Shown piece by piece: positions 32,501-42,634 of a stretch of 64,000 nucleotides of DNA (position 1 is the first letter of the stretch; the number at the start of each line of letters is the position of its first letter). The notes beneath the pieces were generated by a model, which saw only the letters and a program-made list of their open reading frames with translations, did no database searches and was not told where the DNA came from. Made by a program: the position numbers and the translations under genes. This stretch comes from Struthio camelus (Eukaryota; Chordata; Aves; Struthioniformes; Struthionidae), in contig NC_090968.1 of the NCBI RefSeq assembly GCF_040807025.1, forward strand, positions 5,569,906 through 5,633,905. The letters are read 5' to 3'.

Positions 32501-34945
32501 CGGCGGCCAGCTGCATTGCAAGAGCGCAGGGGGTGGGCAGAGCCCCGGGCACCCCCTGCGCCCGGGGCAGCCGCGCCGGGCCCCGGGGAGCCGGGAAGGG
32601 CCGCGCGCGCTTGCGCGGGGGATGCTTTCCGTCACCCTCCTTTCGCCAGCGCATCAGGCCCCCGCTGAGCCCAGGGGCGGTTCGCGCCTGCCTCGTCCCC
32701 CCGAGCAGTGCCGGGGGCTCCCCGCCGAGACCCCCAGACCATGCCGTGCTGGGCAAGGCATGAAAAAAGCACCACAAAAGGTTTTTAATCAACTGCTGCA
32801 GTACTCCTGCTCCCCTGGAGCCGGCTCCCCTCTCCGGAGGCTTCCTGGGGGCCCGCGGCAGCTCCCCCAGCCTGGCACTCGCTTGCTAACAGCTCCCCCC
32901 TTCCCCTTTGGGCCCCCAGGGCTCCGCTCTCGCCGCCGGCGGAGGATGCGCGGCCCCCCGTGCTCCGTTTGCTCCGGCGCTCGGCCGCGGAGGTGCTAAG
33001 TGCCTTGTAAACACCCCGGCAGGTAGCTAGGCTGCGCCCTTTGTCCCGGAGGCGGCCGCAGGCGGGCAGCAGCCCCTCGGCTGAGCCCTGCGGCCTGGGA
33101 GCGCTGCGCCCCCCGAGACGGGAGACCCACGCCCGGAGCGGGAGGATTCGGGGTCCCGGCCAGGGGACAGGGACTTGCAGCGCAATTGCCTGGCTGTCAC
33201 ATTGACCGCCCATGTCAGTGGCCTCCTCCAGACGCTGGCCTGAAGCCCAGGGCTCGGCCCAGAAGCAGCCCGTGCCTCAGTTTCCCCAGCAGCAGGAGCG
33301 GGGCGCAGGCAACGGCAGCATGGCCATGGGGCAGGGAGGTGCTGCCGCCTCGCACGCCTCGCCGGGCAAGGCTGCTTCGCAGAGCGGCACGGCTGCCCGA
33401 GGAGCTGCGGCAGCCGGTACCTGCACCCCCCCCAACTTGGGGGTGGATTCGGTGCTAACAACCCCAATTAAACCTCCCCTGGTGCTTTCTCACCTCCCAG
33501 GCCAGGAATTCAGCCCAAACCACAAACTGCTGCTCCCAATAAACACAAGGGTTGCATTTCCCCCTGGATCCCATGCCGGGGTGCGAAGCTCCCCCAGGGA
33601 GCTGGCAGCTCTCGCCGAGCGCTCAGCATCCCGAGCCGAGGGCTCAGCATCCCGGCGCTGCCGCAGCAGCGAGCTGCCCCCGAGCCGGCGAGGGGCCATG
33701 TCTCCGGCCCCCCCGGCTGCGGCCGATGATTGATGGCCCCGGACCCGTCATCACTCCAGGCGTCCCCTCCTCGGGCTGGGGCGGAGGGTCCCGGCGAGCC
33801 GTCAACGCGCCGGGGGGAGCCTGCTTGTGCAAGCAGCTCCCGCGGGGAGAAGAAAGCCTGAAGGGAGGGGGCCGCCTGTCAAAACCTTCTGCAGAGCCTG
33901 CCTGCGGCGAGCCCCGGGCTCTCGCCGCGCGTGTGGCCGGCCCGGGGCCACCTGGGCCAGCTGTCCCCTCGCCCTGGCTGCCCGGGGAGCAGGGTCCCCG
34001 CGGCACCCCCGCGGCCACCGCCTCCCCGGCGAGCGGGCAGCAATCCCCCTCGGACACGGCCCTCCTGCCACACACCTGGAGGAGAATTAAAGCCTGCCTT
34101 TGTGGCCGGCTCGGCTCCCCTCTTGGAGCCAATCTGAGAGCACAGCGGTCTCCTGCCTGCTCCCGAGGGGCACCAGACCCTCCACAAATACCTGCTAACT
34201 CCAGACCAAGGCCAGGTCAATGGGTTATAATCATCTCCCTGCTGCTTGGTAATCCCCTATTGTCTCCTATTCACAGCCGCACTTGTTCCCGCGCGCGGCC
34301 GGGGCTGGCCCTGCGCGGGGCGGTGCGCACGGCGGGCAGGGGGTGCCGGCGAGGGGCCTCCGGCTGCCGCAGGTTTTGCCCCACACCAAGGCAGGGAGCC
34401 AGCAGGATGCTCGGGAACAGCGACCGCCTCGCAGACCCCATCGCGGTCATCCACAGCTGGAGCGGTGCAGCCCGAACGTGCCGCAACGCCGAAGCGGTGG
34501 TAGAGCCGAGGGGGAGCTTGCCCGGATCAGAGGGCACGAATCAGTCCTCTGCAGGGCAGGGGTCTCCTCGCAGCCCCGCAGGGGGTCCAGCCCTCAGCGG
34601 CATGAGCATCCTGCAGCCCGTGCTGCAGGGCCGGCCGCCCCCAGATGCTCCTGCACCAGTGGGTCAGGCGTCTCCCAGACGGCACAGCACCAGCTCGGCC
34701 CACCGCCCGTCCCCGCTGCAGCCCTGGCCTCTGCAGGGACAGGCGAGAATTGCAAGGCTGCAGCGGCACAGGACACGGCTCGCCACAGTTCGGACTGTCC
34801 CGGCATCCGAACCCTCCTGCCTCGGGGCAGGAACACAGCCTCCCCGGGCAGGCGCAGAGGGAGCTGCTGCCCAGCGGCACCCCAGGGAAGGGCCGAGGCA
34901 TCAAGCCTCCAGCATGTTTCCCAGCCCTCCAGCCCCAGCACAGAG
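29540..34945. other. FGF17 upstream region with candidate conserved elements
   Basis: No exon could be supported. The FGF17 first exon and promoter should lie here on the minus strand. AT-rich islands stand out from the GC-rich background: about 29755-29870 (TTATGCTAATGCAGCAGCA), 31385-31660 (including TTGCAAAGAATTGCAA, a C/EBP-like repeat), 33455-33560 (CCAATTAAA, AACCACAAA, CAATAAACA) and 34190-34290 (GGTTATAATCATCTCCCTGC, CCTATTGT SOX-like words). Such islands are typical of developmental enhancers, but conservation cannot be judged from one sequence. Confidence 0.35.
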
Positions 34946-37900
34946 CTAGGGGTGCAAAACAGATCCTTTATTTAAGGAGGACTGCACAAAAAACAAAAAA
35001 AGATAGTCTTCCAAACTCTTCTGCACCAGGCCCTGAAAGGGAAGGGGAAAGAGTCTTAAACACGGGCATCCCAGGCTCTCCTTGCTCTCCCTGGGGACGG
35101 GCTCCCACCCCCTCTCCGAGGGGCTCACAAGGAGCAGCTCCAAGCCTTGCAGGTCAGTCCTGGCTCGCTTCGCCCGCAGGGAGCGGGCAGGGAAGCAGCT
35201 CCGTTTCCAGGCTGAGCAGCACAAGCAGATGCTGGACTCGAGCCCTCCCCAGCTTCTGGGCAGAGCACTAACGCGCTCAGGCCACCTCAGCCCAGCATCA
35301 CACCCTGTCCTCCATGTAGGAGAGCAGACGAGCAACCAGCACCCTCCGAGCCTGCTGCTCGGAGGAGAAACCGTCGCACCCGGACACTGTGGCCTCGCTC
35401 CCCCCTTACCTGGCCAGGCCCTGCTGTAGCTCACACTACTTCTTTGCTGCTGGCTTCTTCCCCCTGCCTGCTCCTCGCCCCTGCCAGAGGACCAAGACCA
35501 CGGCTTACCGCAGCCGCGCGGTGCTGAGCACAGGGAGCCCAGGCCGAGCCCAGCCAGGACAACCCGACCCTCCCGGGCCCTTCATTACTCTCCCATTTTA
35601 GAGAGTCCAGCAACCAGCCAGGACCATGATGAGCATCACGTGTCAGTCCCTTTCCTTCCCCAAGGGCTCTCAGTCCTGATCGAGCAGGATTAATCCAGGC
35701 AGGCCCTGTGGTCCCACGGGAGCTCAGAGCCTGCCCGGAGCCAGCCAGGCGCCTGGCTGAGACGGAGCCACTGGGAAGGCACAGGACACAGACGGAGACT
35801 CCCCGGCAGCACGGCCGGCTCCTACCTTGCTGGGAAGGGGATCCTCGGAGGAGACGCTGTTCCTGCTCGGGAGAGAAGGAGAGGGCTGGGATCACGGTTC
35901 CTCCTGCCGAGCCGGCAGGAGACCCCGGCAAATCCCGCTGCTCCCTGGCAGGGCTGGTCCACGCTCCTGCCCAACATCTGCCAGCTCCCTCCGTGATACT
36001 CACAGCTCTTCGTCCTTCTCCAGCCTCCTCTTCTAGGAGGGAGAGATGCAGTTAACGGGGCTGGGCACATCTGCAAGCGCAGGAGGACAGGACTCCCACG
36101 ACCAGCAGCCTGCGACCTCTCCAAGGGACGAGCCGCACACCTCATCCCACTCAAGGAGAGGGTCGTTCAGGTTGGCTGCAGCATGGGGGCTTGGAGGGAG
36201 CTCAGAGCAGCCTGCGTCCCGCGGCCCAGCCACCACCCCGCACGCGGGACCCCCTTCTGCCAGCTCTGCGGAGGAGCCGCGCGCCCGGCGGCTCTGCGCA
36301 CACCTTGGCGACGCTGCCCTTCTTGGCAGCCTGGGCCTTGGGGGGCTTCTCGGGGGACTCCTCTGCAGACTCTTCCTCCTCTGCCGCCTCCTCCTCCTCA
36401 TCCCAGGACAGGTTCGGCATCACTGTGGGAGAGGCCAGCTCAACCCTCACTCGTGCTGGGGGGGAAGACCCCCCCCCCCCCCCCAGGTCAAGAGGTTTCC
36501 CTCGGGGCACCCCATCCCGACGCCCTCCCACCGCTCAGCTCCTGCGGCAGCTGCTGGAGGCAGCTCCTCATCCAGCGAGGAGGAGGGTGGCAGGGCAAGG
36601 TCCGGCAGCAAGCGGGGAAGCTGCAGCCCGGAAGCACGAGTCCCCCCACCCCTCCGCACCCCAGCGGCTTACGGGAAACGTGCTGCCCGCTGATGTAGAC
36701 GGGGCCAGAGCCGGCTCTCAAGTGGAAGGTGACGGGAGGAGTCAGCTCCACTCCCACCAGGGTGGCCTGGAAGAGAGGCGTGTGGCAGTGCCCGCCGGCC
36801 CCAGCCCCCTCGGGCAGCCCCCGGCGCGGGCACTCACCATCGGCAGCACCGAGGGCTTCAGGGTGGCGAGCGGGACTGGGGCGCGGGGGGGTTCGCCGTC
36901 CTCCGCCGGCACGATCTCCACCACGTGGAACTCGTCCCTGGCCTTCTCCCCCAGGCAGATCTTTGGGAGCAAAACAGCCCCCCCCAATGGCACCCTGCCA
37001 CCTCCGGACATCCCTCGCCCGACGGAGGGCTGGGGGTCTCCTCCGGGTGCTCCCGCATCGACCCACGGAGGTGACCACCTACCGTCCGCAGGGCCAGCTG
37101 CTGCTCGTACTGCCACTCGTCCGGCACCTGGAAGGTGTAGGAGTCCCTCTCGCTGCTCAGCTCGCACCCTGCGGACACGGCGAGCCTCAGGGAGCCACCC
37201 CAGCCAGCCTGCTCCTCCAGCACCACCGGGCCAGGCTGCCGGGGAGGACCGCGGGTCTCCTGTCCCACCCAGAGGGCACTGGGGACATCAGGGACCAGCT
37301 GCAGCAGACGATGCTGCAGCAGACGATGCTGCGGTCCCCAGCTCCCTGCCGGGCAGGTGAGGTGAAGGCAGGAGCTCAGCCCCGTTACAGAGGGAGGGAG
37401 ACCACAGAGGAGTCAGAGCAGTTCAACGCACACCTCGACACCACGGGGACCACCGAGAGGGTCTCTGGTGGAGGGGCTCATCACTGGCCTAGGCAGGCCA
37501 GGCACCCTGACCTGAGTGGGCTCGGTCTCACTGCTGGGGATCACAGCACGAGGCAGAGGTCCTTACCCCAAATCAGGGACATGGGCTTCTCAGATTTGCT
37601 ATCAACGTCGATGCTGTCTGTGAGAGACATAGCAGCAGGATCCCTCTTCCTGGGGGAGCAAACAGCATCACTCAGGAGGGCTCCCTGGCTGCAAAGGCTT
37701 TCCCAAACCTTCCCCCCAGCCCCAACCCAGCACTGCAGGAGGATATCTGCCCATGCCCAGTGCTGCATGTGGCTGCAGAGCTGAGGGTGCCGGGCTGGTG
37801 AGTCCTGTGCCCCCAGGGGCTTGCCCTGGGCCCCAAGACCCACCAGTATCATGGGGCTCCAGGGCAGGGGAGCTCCTCCAGCTCCCACCAACCTTGCTCT

Positions 37901-38065
37901 GTTTGCAGCTGGAGGCTCAGCTTTTCCAGAAGGGCTCAGAGACAAACCTAGGCAGCTCAGCCCCAGAAGCAAAGCCACAGACAACAATGCTGCATTAGAA
38001 AAACTTACCCCAGACACTTGACTTATACCAAACCCCACAAAAGCCTCCTAAACGCACCAGCAGCA
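34945..38065 (-). CDS. NPM2: NPM2, nucleoplasmin 2 (198 aa)
   Basis: A noncoding exon ends at 38009 (donor GTAAGT). Exon 2 starts at 37649 with the ATG at 37630. Coding exons: 37630-37567, 37168-37083, 36960-36838, 36766-36673, 36422-36304, 36032-36004, 35861-35825, 35480-35436 (TAG). All junctions keep phase. Key blocks are [54 protein letters not shown] and [19 protein letters not shown]. The acidic tract is [15 protein letters not shown], and the basic end is [14 protein letters not shown]. This is the nucleoplasmin core fold, a pentameric histone chaperone of the oocyte that remodels sperm chromatin. Human NPM2 is 214 aa. AATAAA on the minus strand is at 34972-34967. Exon 3 uses an AAAG acceptor. 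Confidence 0.95.
36470..36484. repeat. C homopolymer in NPM2 intron
   Basis: A run of about 15 C residues just upstream (minus sense) of the NPM2 acidic-tract exon. Similar G/C runs occur at 40610-40622, 52035-52051 and 54392-54406. Their lengths are likely to be unreliable in an assembly. Confidence 0.8.
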
Positions 38066-38175
38066 GCTGCCCTCTAGCCCCTGCTCAGCAGCTTATAGAG
38101 GCCGAGGAGCCCCTGCCCACCCAATCAGCACCCCTTAAAGAGGAGCAGCCGCTCCGGGAGAGCAGATCTGCTCGT
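38066..38175 (-). promoter_or_regulatory. NPM2: NPM2 promoter with TATA-like and CCAAT boxes
   Basis: On the minus strand a TATAAG box lies at 38097-38092, about 30 bp before the likely start of the noncoding first exon. ATTGG, an inverted CCAAT box, lies at 38125-38121. A perfect 14-bp palindrome GAGCAGATCTGCTC covers 38160-38173. A TATA and CCAAT promoter fits a tissue-restricted, oocyte-type gene, in contrast to the CpG-island promoters of its neighbours. Confidence 0.55.
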
Positions 38176-38727
38176 AGGGCCATCACACCTCACAGCTGTG
38201 CCCCATTGCATGAGACCCCCCCCCCCCACCCCACCCTGCAGCTAGCGAGGGCAGCCCCCCACTGCACCCCAGGAATCCAGCCGGCAGCGAAGCCGGTCCG
38301 GACGTGCCCCTTGCGGGCAGCGCTGCCAACAGCTGCCGGGCCCTGCCCAGCCTTTCTGCCTGCCTCGCTCCCCCTGGCTGCTGGATCGCAGCTCCTCGTC
38401 GGACGAGCTGAGCCTGGCAAGCGGGCCCAAAACTGCTGGCGGAGGAACGGGCGCCGCAGTGGCGCCAGCCTTGTTCCCTTCGTGACCCCGCAAGTCCCAT
38501 CCTGCAGCCGGGCGGTGGCGAGGGCAGGTCTGCGGCATCCCCGTGCCCCCCAGCTTCCTCGTGCACCCTCCGGGGACAGCTCCGGGAGCGCAGGGACGGG
38601 GGCGCGGAGGCACCAGCTCCGGCTGTGACTGCCTGCCACGCGGGGCCGCCCCGCGGGCTGCGCGGGAGCTCGCCGAGCCTCTGGCCACCCAGCAGGTTGC
38701 AGCACAGGGGCTGCACAGGGTCCCGTT
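38176..38727. other. NPM2-PBDC1 intergenic spacer
   Basis: GC-rich spacer with a C run at 38217-38227. I see no exon, tRNA or clear motif in it. Minus-strand open frames that cross it continue into the minisatellite and are not credible genes. Confidence 0.5.
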
Positions 38728-40102
38728 GGGTGCCACCGTGCCCTACCACCCCTGCTGGGTGCCACCATACCCTGCTGTGTGCCACCGTGCCCTGCCATCC
38801 TGCTGGGTGCCACTGCGCCCTGCCATCCTGGCTGAGTGGCACTGTGCCCTGCCGGGTGCCACCATGTCCCGCCAGGTGCCACTGCGCCCTGCCATCCTGG
38901 CAGGTGCCACTGTGCCCTGCCGGGTGCCACCATGCCCTGCCACCCCTGCTGGGTGCCACCGTGCCCTGCCGGGTGCCACTGCGCCCTGCCATCTTGCTGG
39001 GTGCCACCGTGCCCTGCTGGGTGCCACTGTGCCCTGTCGGGTGTCACCGTGCCCTGTCATCTTGCCGGGTGCCACCGTGCCCTGCCGGGTGTCACCGTGC
39101 CCTGCCATCTTGCTGGGTGCCACCGTGCCCTGCTGGGTGCCACTGTGCCCTGTCGGGTGTCACCGTGCCCTGTCATCTTGCCGGGTGCCACTGTGCCCTG
39201 TCGGGTGTCACCGTGCCCTGTCATCTTGCCGGGTGCCACCGTGCCCTGCTGTGTGCCACCATGCCCTGCCACCCCTGCTGGGTGCCACCGTGCCCTGTCG
39301 GGTGCCACCGTGCCCTGCCATCCTGCTGGGTGCCACCGTGCCCTGCCAGGTGACACCATGCCCTGCCATCCTGCTGGGTGCCACCATGCCCTGTCATCTT
39401 GCCAGGTGCCACCGTGCCCTGCTGAGTGCCACCGTGCCCTGCTGGGTGCCACCGTGCCCTGCCATCCTGCCGGGTGCCACCGTGCCCTGCCGGGTGCCAC
39501 CATGCCCTGCCACCCCTGCTGGGTGCCACCGTGCCCTGCCGGGTGCCACCGTGCCCTGCCATCCTGCCGAGTGCCACCGTGCCCTGTCATCCTGCCGAGT
39601 GCCACCGTGCCCTGCCAGGTGCCACCGTGCCCTGTCATCCTGCCGGGTGCCACCGTGCCCTGCCGGGTGCCACCGCGCCCTGCCACCCCTGCCGGGTGCC
39701 ACCGTGCCCTGCCGGGTGCCACCGCGCCCTGCCACCCCTGCCGGGTGCCACCGTGCCCTGCCATCTTGCCAGGTGCCACCGTGCCCTGCCGAGTGCCACC
39801 GTGCCCTGCCAGGTGCCACCGTGCCCTGCCACCCCTGCCGGGTGCCACCGTGCCCTGCCGGGTGCCACTGTGCCCTGCCGGGTGCCACCATGCCCTGCCA
39901 CCCCTGCTGGGTGCCACCGTGCCCTGCCGGGTGCCACCGTGCCCTGCCATCCTGCCGAGTGCCACCGTGCCCTGCCATCCTGCCGGGTGCCACCGTGCCC
40001 TGCCGAGTGCCACCGTGCCCTGTCATCCTGCCGGGTGCCACCATGCCCTGCCATCCTGCCGGGTGCCACCGTGCCCTGCCAGGTGCCACCGTGCCCTGCC
40101 AC
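38728..40102. repeat. Composite minisatellite upstream of PBDC1, 20/28/29-bp units
   Basis: About 1.4 kb of tandem copies of GCCACCGTGCCCTGCCGGGT (20 bp), mixed with 28-bp units that add ATCCTGCC and 29-bp units that add ACCCCTGCT. Variants swap CCG for CAC or CTG, CGG for TGG, and CTGCC for CTGTC. Long and short units alternate in recurring blocks, which suggests a higher-order repeat amplified in pieces. The array ends about 130 bp before the PBDC1 start codon. It lacks stop codons in several frames of both strands and so imitates proteins of 300-600 aa. Confidence 0.95.
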
Positions 40103-40232
40103 CCAGCTGCACGACCCCGCCCACCGCTTGGCCCCGCCCCCGCCCGGCCCCGCCCCGCCCGGAGGCGGCGCATGCGCGCGGGGCGGCCGGAAGCGCCGAG
40201 CGCGGCGTGGCGGCCCCGCTTCCGGCGGCGTG
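40103..40232 (+). promoter_or_regulatory. PBDC1: PBDC1 promoter: GC boxes, NRF-1 and ETS sites
   Basis: Several CCCCGCCC GC boxes (about 40113-40160) precede a perfect palindromic NRF-1 site GCGCATGCGC at 40168-40177. ETS/GABP-type words follow: CCGGAAGC at 40187-40194 and, in reverse, GCTTCCGG at 40218-40225. This is a classic housekeeping promoter layout, squeezed into about 130 bp between the minisatellite and the start codon. Confidence 0.7.
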
Positions 40233-42240
40233 ATGATGGCGGCTGCGGCGGGGGCGCCGCTGGGCGCCCTGGTGAGGCCGCGGGGGGCGGGGGGGGCCGG
40301 GCGGGGGCGGGGGGCCGCTCGCCGCGGTAGCGGCCGGGGCCATGGCAGCTTCTCTCCTGTGTCGCCTCCAGGGAGCCGGCGAGGCCGTGGCGGCCGCCCG
40401 CGCCCTGTCGCTGCCGGCCGAGGCCTACGGCAACGACGTGAGTACGAACGGGGCCCGGGGGGGGGGCGGCTGCGGGGCCCGGGGGGCGTCGGTCCTCGGG
40501 GCAGGAGTCTTCCCTCCTCCCTCCCTGCCTTTTATCGCGTCCTTCGGGGGCCTCAGGTCTGATCCGAGCCCGTTTGGGCTCTAGAACCGGGTCCTGGCTA
40601 ACGTGGGACCCCCCCCCCCCCCGACTGGGTAAACCCGGTTACCTGCAAGCTTAGTTATCGCTGTTTGTTGTTCTCTACTCCCATGAAAACCACTGCCAGC
40701 CACCCGCTCCCCCTCGCCCCACCCCGAAGCAGCAGGAAACAACTTCAAAGCATTTGCCGAGTTGAAGATGGCAGCGTGTAACCACCTTTGCTCCTCTCTG
40801 TCTGCAGCCCAACATTGAAATGATCTGGGCCATGAAGGCGTACCAGCATGCTGAAGTCTACTTTAACGTAAGTCCACGGGGGCTGGCTGGTGGTTGAGCG
40901 GGAGAAGTGGCGGTGGGTTGTGGATGGGATCTCGTGGGCTTCCTCTTTTTGTAAGACAAATACCCATCGCACAGCGTGAGACCCAGGGCTGAAACAGCTG
41001 GAGGGGAACCACAGGTCAAGAGGAAAGGGTATAAGCTGTACTGCTTCTTGTATCTTCCCTGGTAGCTTATTTCCTCCGTTGATCCCAAGTTTCTGAACCT
41101 CACCAAAGTTGATGACCAGATCTATGGTGAATTCAGGAAAACCTTTAATGATCTTAAAGTTGATGTACTTGACCCAGAAGAGCTCAAATCAGAGCCAGCC
41201 AAAGAGGTAAGTGCTGAAAGGGTACGAGGGAGGGGTGAATATCCCATCTCTCCCTCAACCTTTGGCTTCAAGTGGCTCTAGGAACGAGGCAGATATGAAC
41301 GTTGCTCTCTCTAGAAATGGCGCCCATTCTGCATGCAATTTGAAGGGGTGGTTGAGGACTTCAACTACGGTACCCTGCTCCGCCTGGACTGCAGCAAAGA
41401 CTACACAGACGAGAACACGATATTTGGTGAGTGAGTTGGCCTGTGGCTAGACGGGGTGTTATGTCAGGTGTCGCACCAGCTCTACGGGCTCTAGGCAGCT
41501 AGAGGCAGCTATTGCCTTCAGGGACTGACCTGGCTCTTCCGTGCTGCGGATGCCAAAAGCATTGCACCTTTCTGTCTTCCTCATTCCCAGAAATCTGCAC
41601 TCGGTGTCTGTGCTCTTTCTCAAATAGGTGTGACTAAGATGGTTACCATTTTCTCTCCTCCTGTGGGCAGGCTGAATTGCAGAGGAAAAAAAGGAGCAGT
41701 TTGGTGTGCGTGCTGCTAGCAAGGGTCAAGGTGAAGCGTGAAGCACGTTCCTTTTGTGCTAGAAAAAGCCCTGCTGTTCTGTGGAGATGGGAAGCGTTAG
41801 TTAGGACTGAGGCTGCATGAGGTTATAGGAAATCTAAATCTACCTTATCCACAGATCTGCTCTAATGCTCTAAACTTTTCTTTCTCCTTTTTTAGCCACC
41901 AGAATCCAGTTTTTTGCCATTGAAATAGCTCGGAACAGAGAGGGCTGTAACAACGTTGTCTACAACAGTGCCAAAAAACCAGCATCCGCTGGAGCGGCAG
42001 CAGAAGCATCTGCATGATTTTAGGATGGAGTTCACCCCCAGTGCGTAACAGATGTGAGAGACAGAAAACTTTGACGCAGGAGCATCTGTTCCTTCATAAG
42101 GGAGGCATGTACTGACCCAAGTCAGGGTAGATACTCTCCCCAGGACTGAACTGTGCTTTCATTGCCTTTCCTGCAGAAATGGCCTTTTGAGTTCAGATTC
42201 CATTTGCAGATTGTAAATAAACATTTGAAACTCCCTTGTG
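40233..42240 (+). CDS. PBDC1: PBDC1 (polysaccharide biosynthesis domain containing 1), 179 aa
   Basis: Six coding exons join in phase: 40233-40271, 40372-40437, 40808-40867, 41066-41206, 41315-41426, 41896-42017 (TGA). AATAAA at 42216-42221 marks the 3' end. The protein reads MMAAAAGAPLGALGAGEAVA, then RALSLPAEAYGNDPNIEMIW, LISSVDPKFLNLTKVDDQIY, KWRPFCMQFEGVVEDFNYGT and RIQFFAIEIARNREG. These match human PBDC1 (from memory SLPAESYGNDPDIEM, LISSVDPQFLKLTKVDDQIY). The family is conserved from yeast (YPL225W) to human; yeast work links it to eEF1A biogenesis as a chaperone. The human protein is 233 aa with a long Glu/Lys-rich tail; here the tail is a short Ala-rich end (SAKKPASAGAAAEASA). Two tandem ATGs open the frame; I took the first. 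Human PBDC1 is on the X, not beside NPM2. Confidence 0.95.
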
Positions 42241-42634
42241 CTGCACGAGTTAACAGACCTGCTGCCAGCTTCTCTTCTATAGAAAGAAAGAGTTGTCAGA
42301 TTCCCCTAGAACAAACCTAAAAATCTAAGGAATAGTCCTGTATCTGCTTTGATTTTAATCAGATTTCAGGCTAGAGATCAGCATTGTATTAGCAGTAAGT
42401 AGCAGGGTTCAGCACTGCAGCTAGAATATTAATACCCGACTCTATGGTACAACCCTGTCCAAGGGCCCCCGTATATCAAATACACTTTTTGAGCTGCCAC
42501 CTCACTTGTGAAACAAAACCCACCAAGCATTGGCCCAGATGCTCCATCAGGTCTGTGCAGAGAAGAGCCCACAACACACACTCTTGGCGGAGGGGTCTGT
42601 CTCCCAAGCACAGGCAAGGCCCAGATAGACACAG
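42241..42634. other. Tail-to-tail gap between PBDC1 and XPO7
   Basis: About 400 bp separate the poly(A) signals of the convergent genes PBDC1 (42216-42221, plus) and XPO7 (42660-42655, minus). I see nothing else in it. Confidence 0.6.

Noticed and set aside
31653-32792. 379-aa minus-strand frame upstream of FGF17 considered as the leader exon
   Set aside because: No hydrophobic leader followed by a phase-0 donor; composition is that of noncoding GC-rich DNA.
38543-40330. Long open frames (up to 595 aa plus, 318 aa minus) across the minisatellite
   Set aside because: Each is a translation of the tandem repeat with no splice context, domain or conserved residue; several frames on both strands are open for the same reason.
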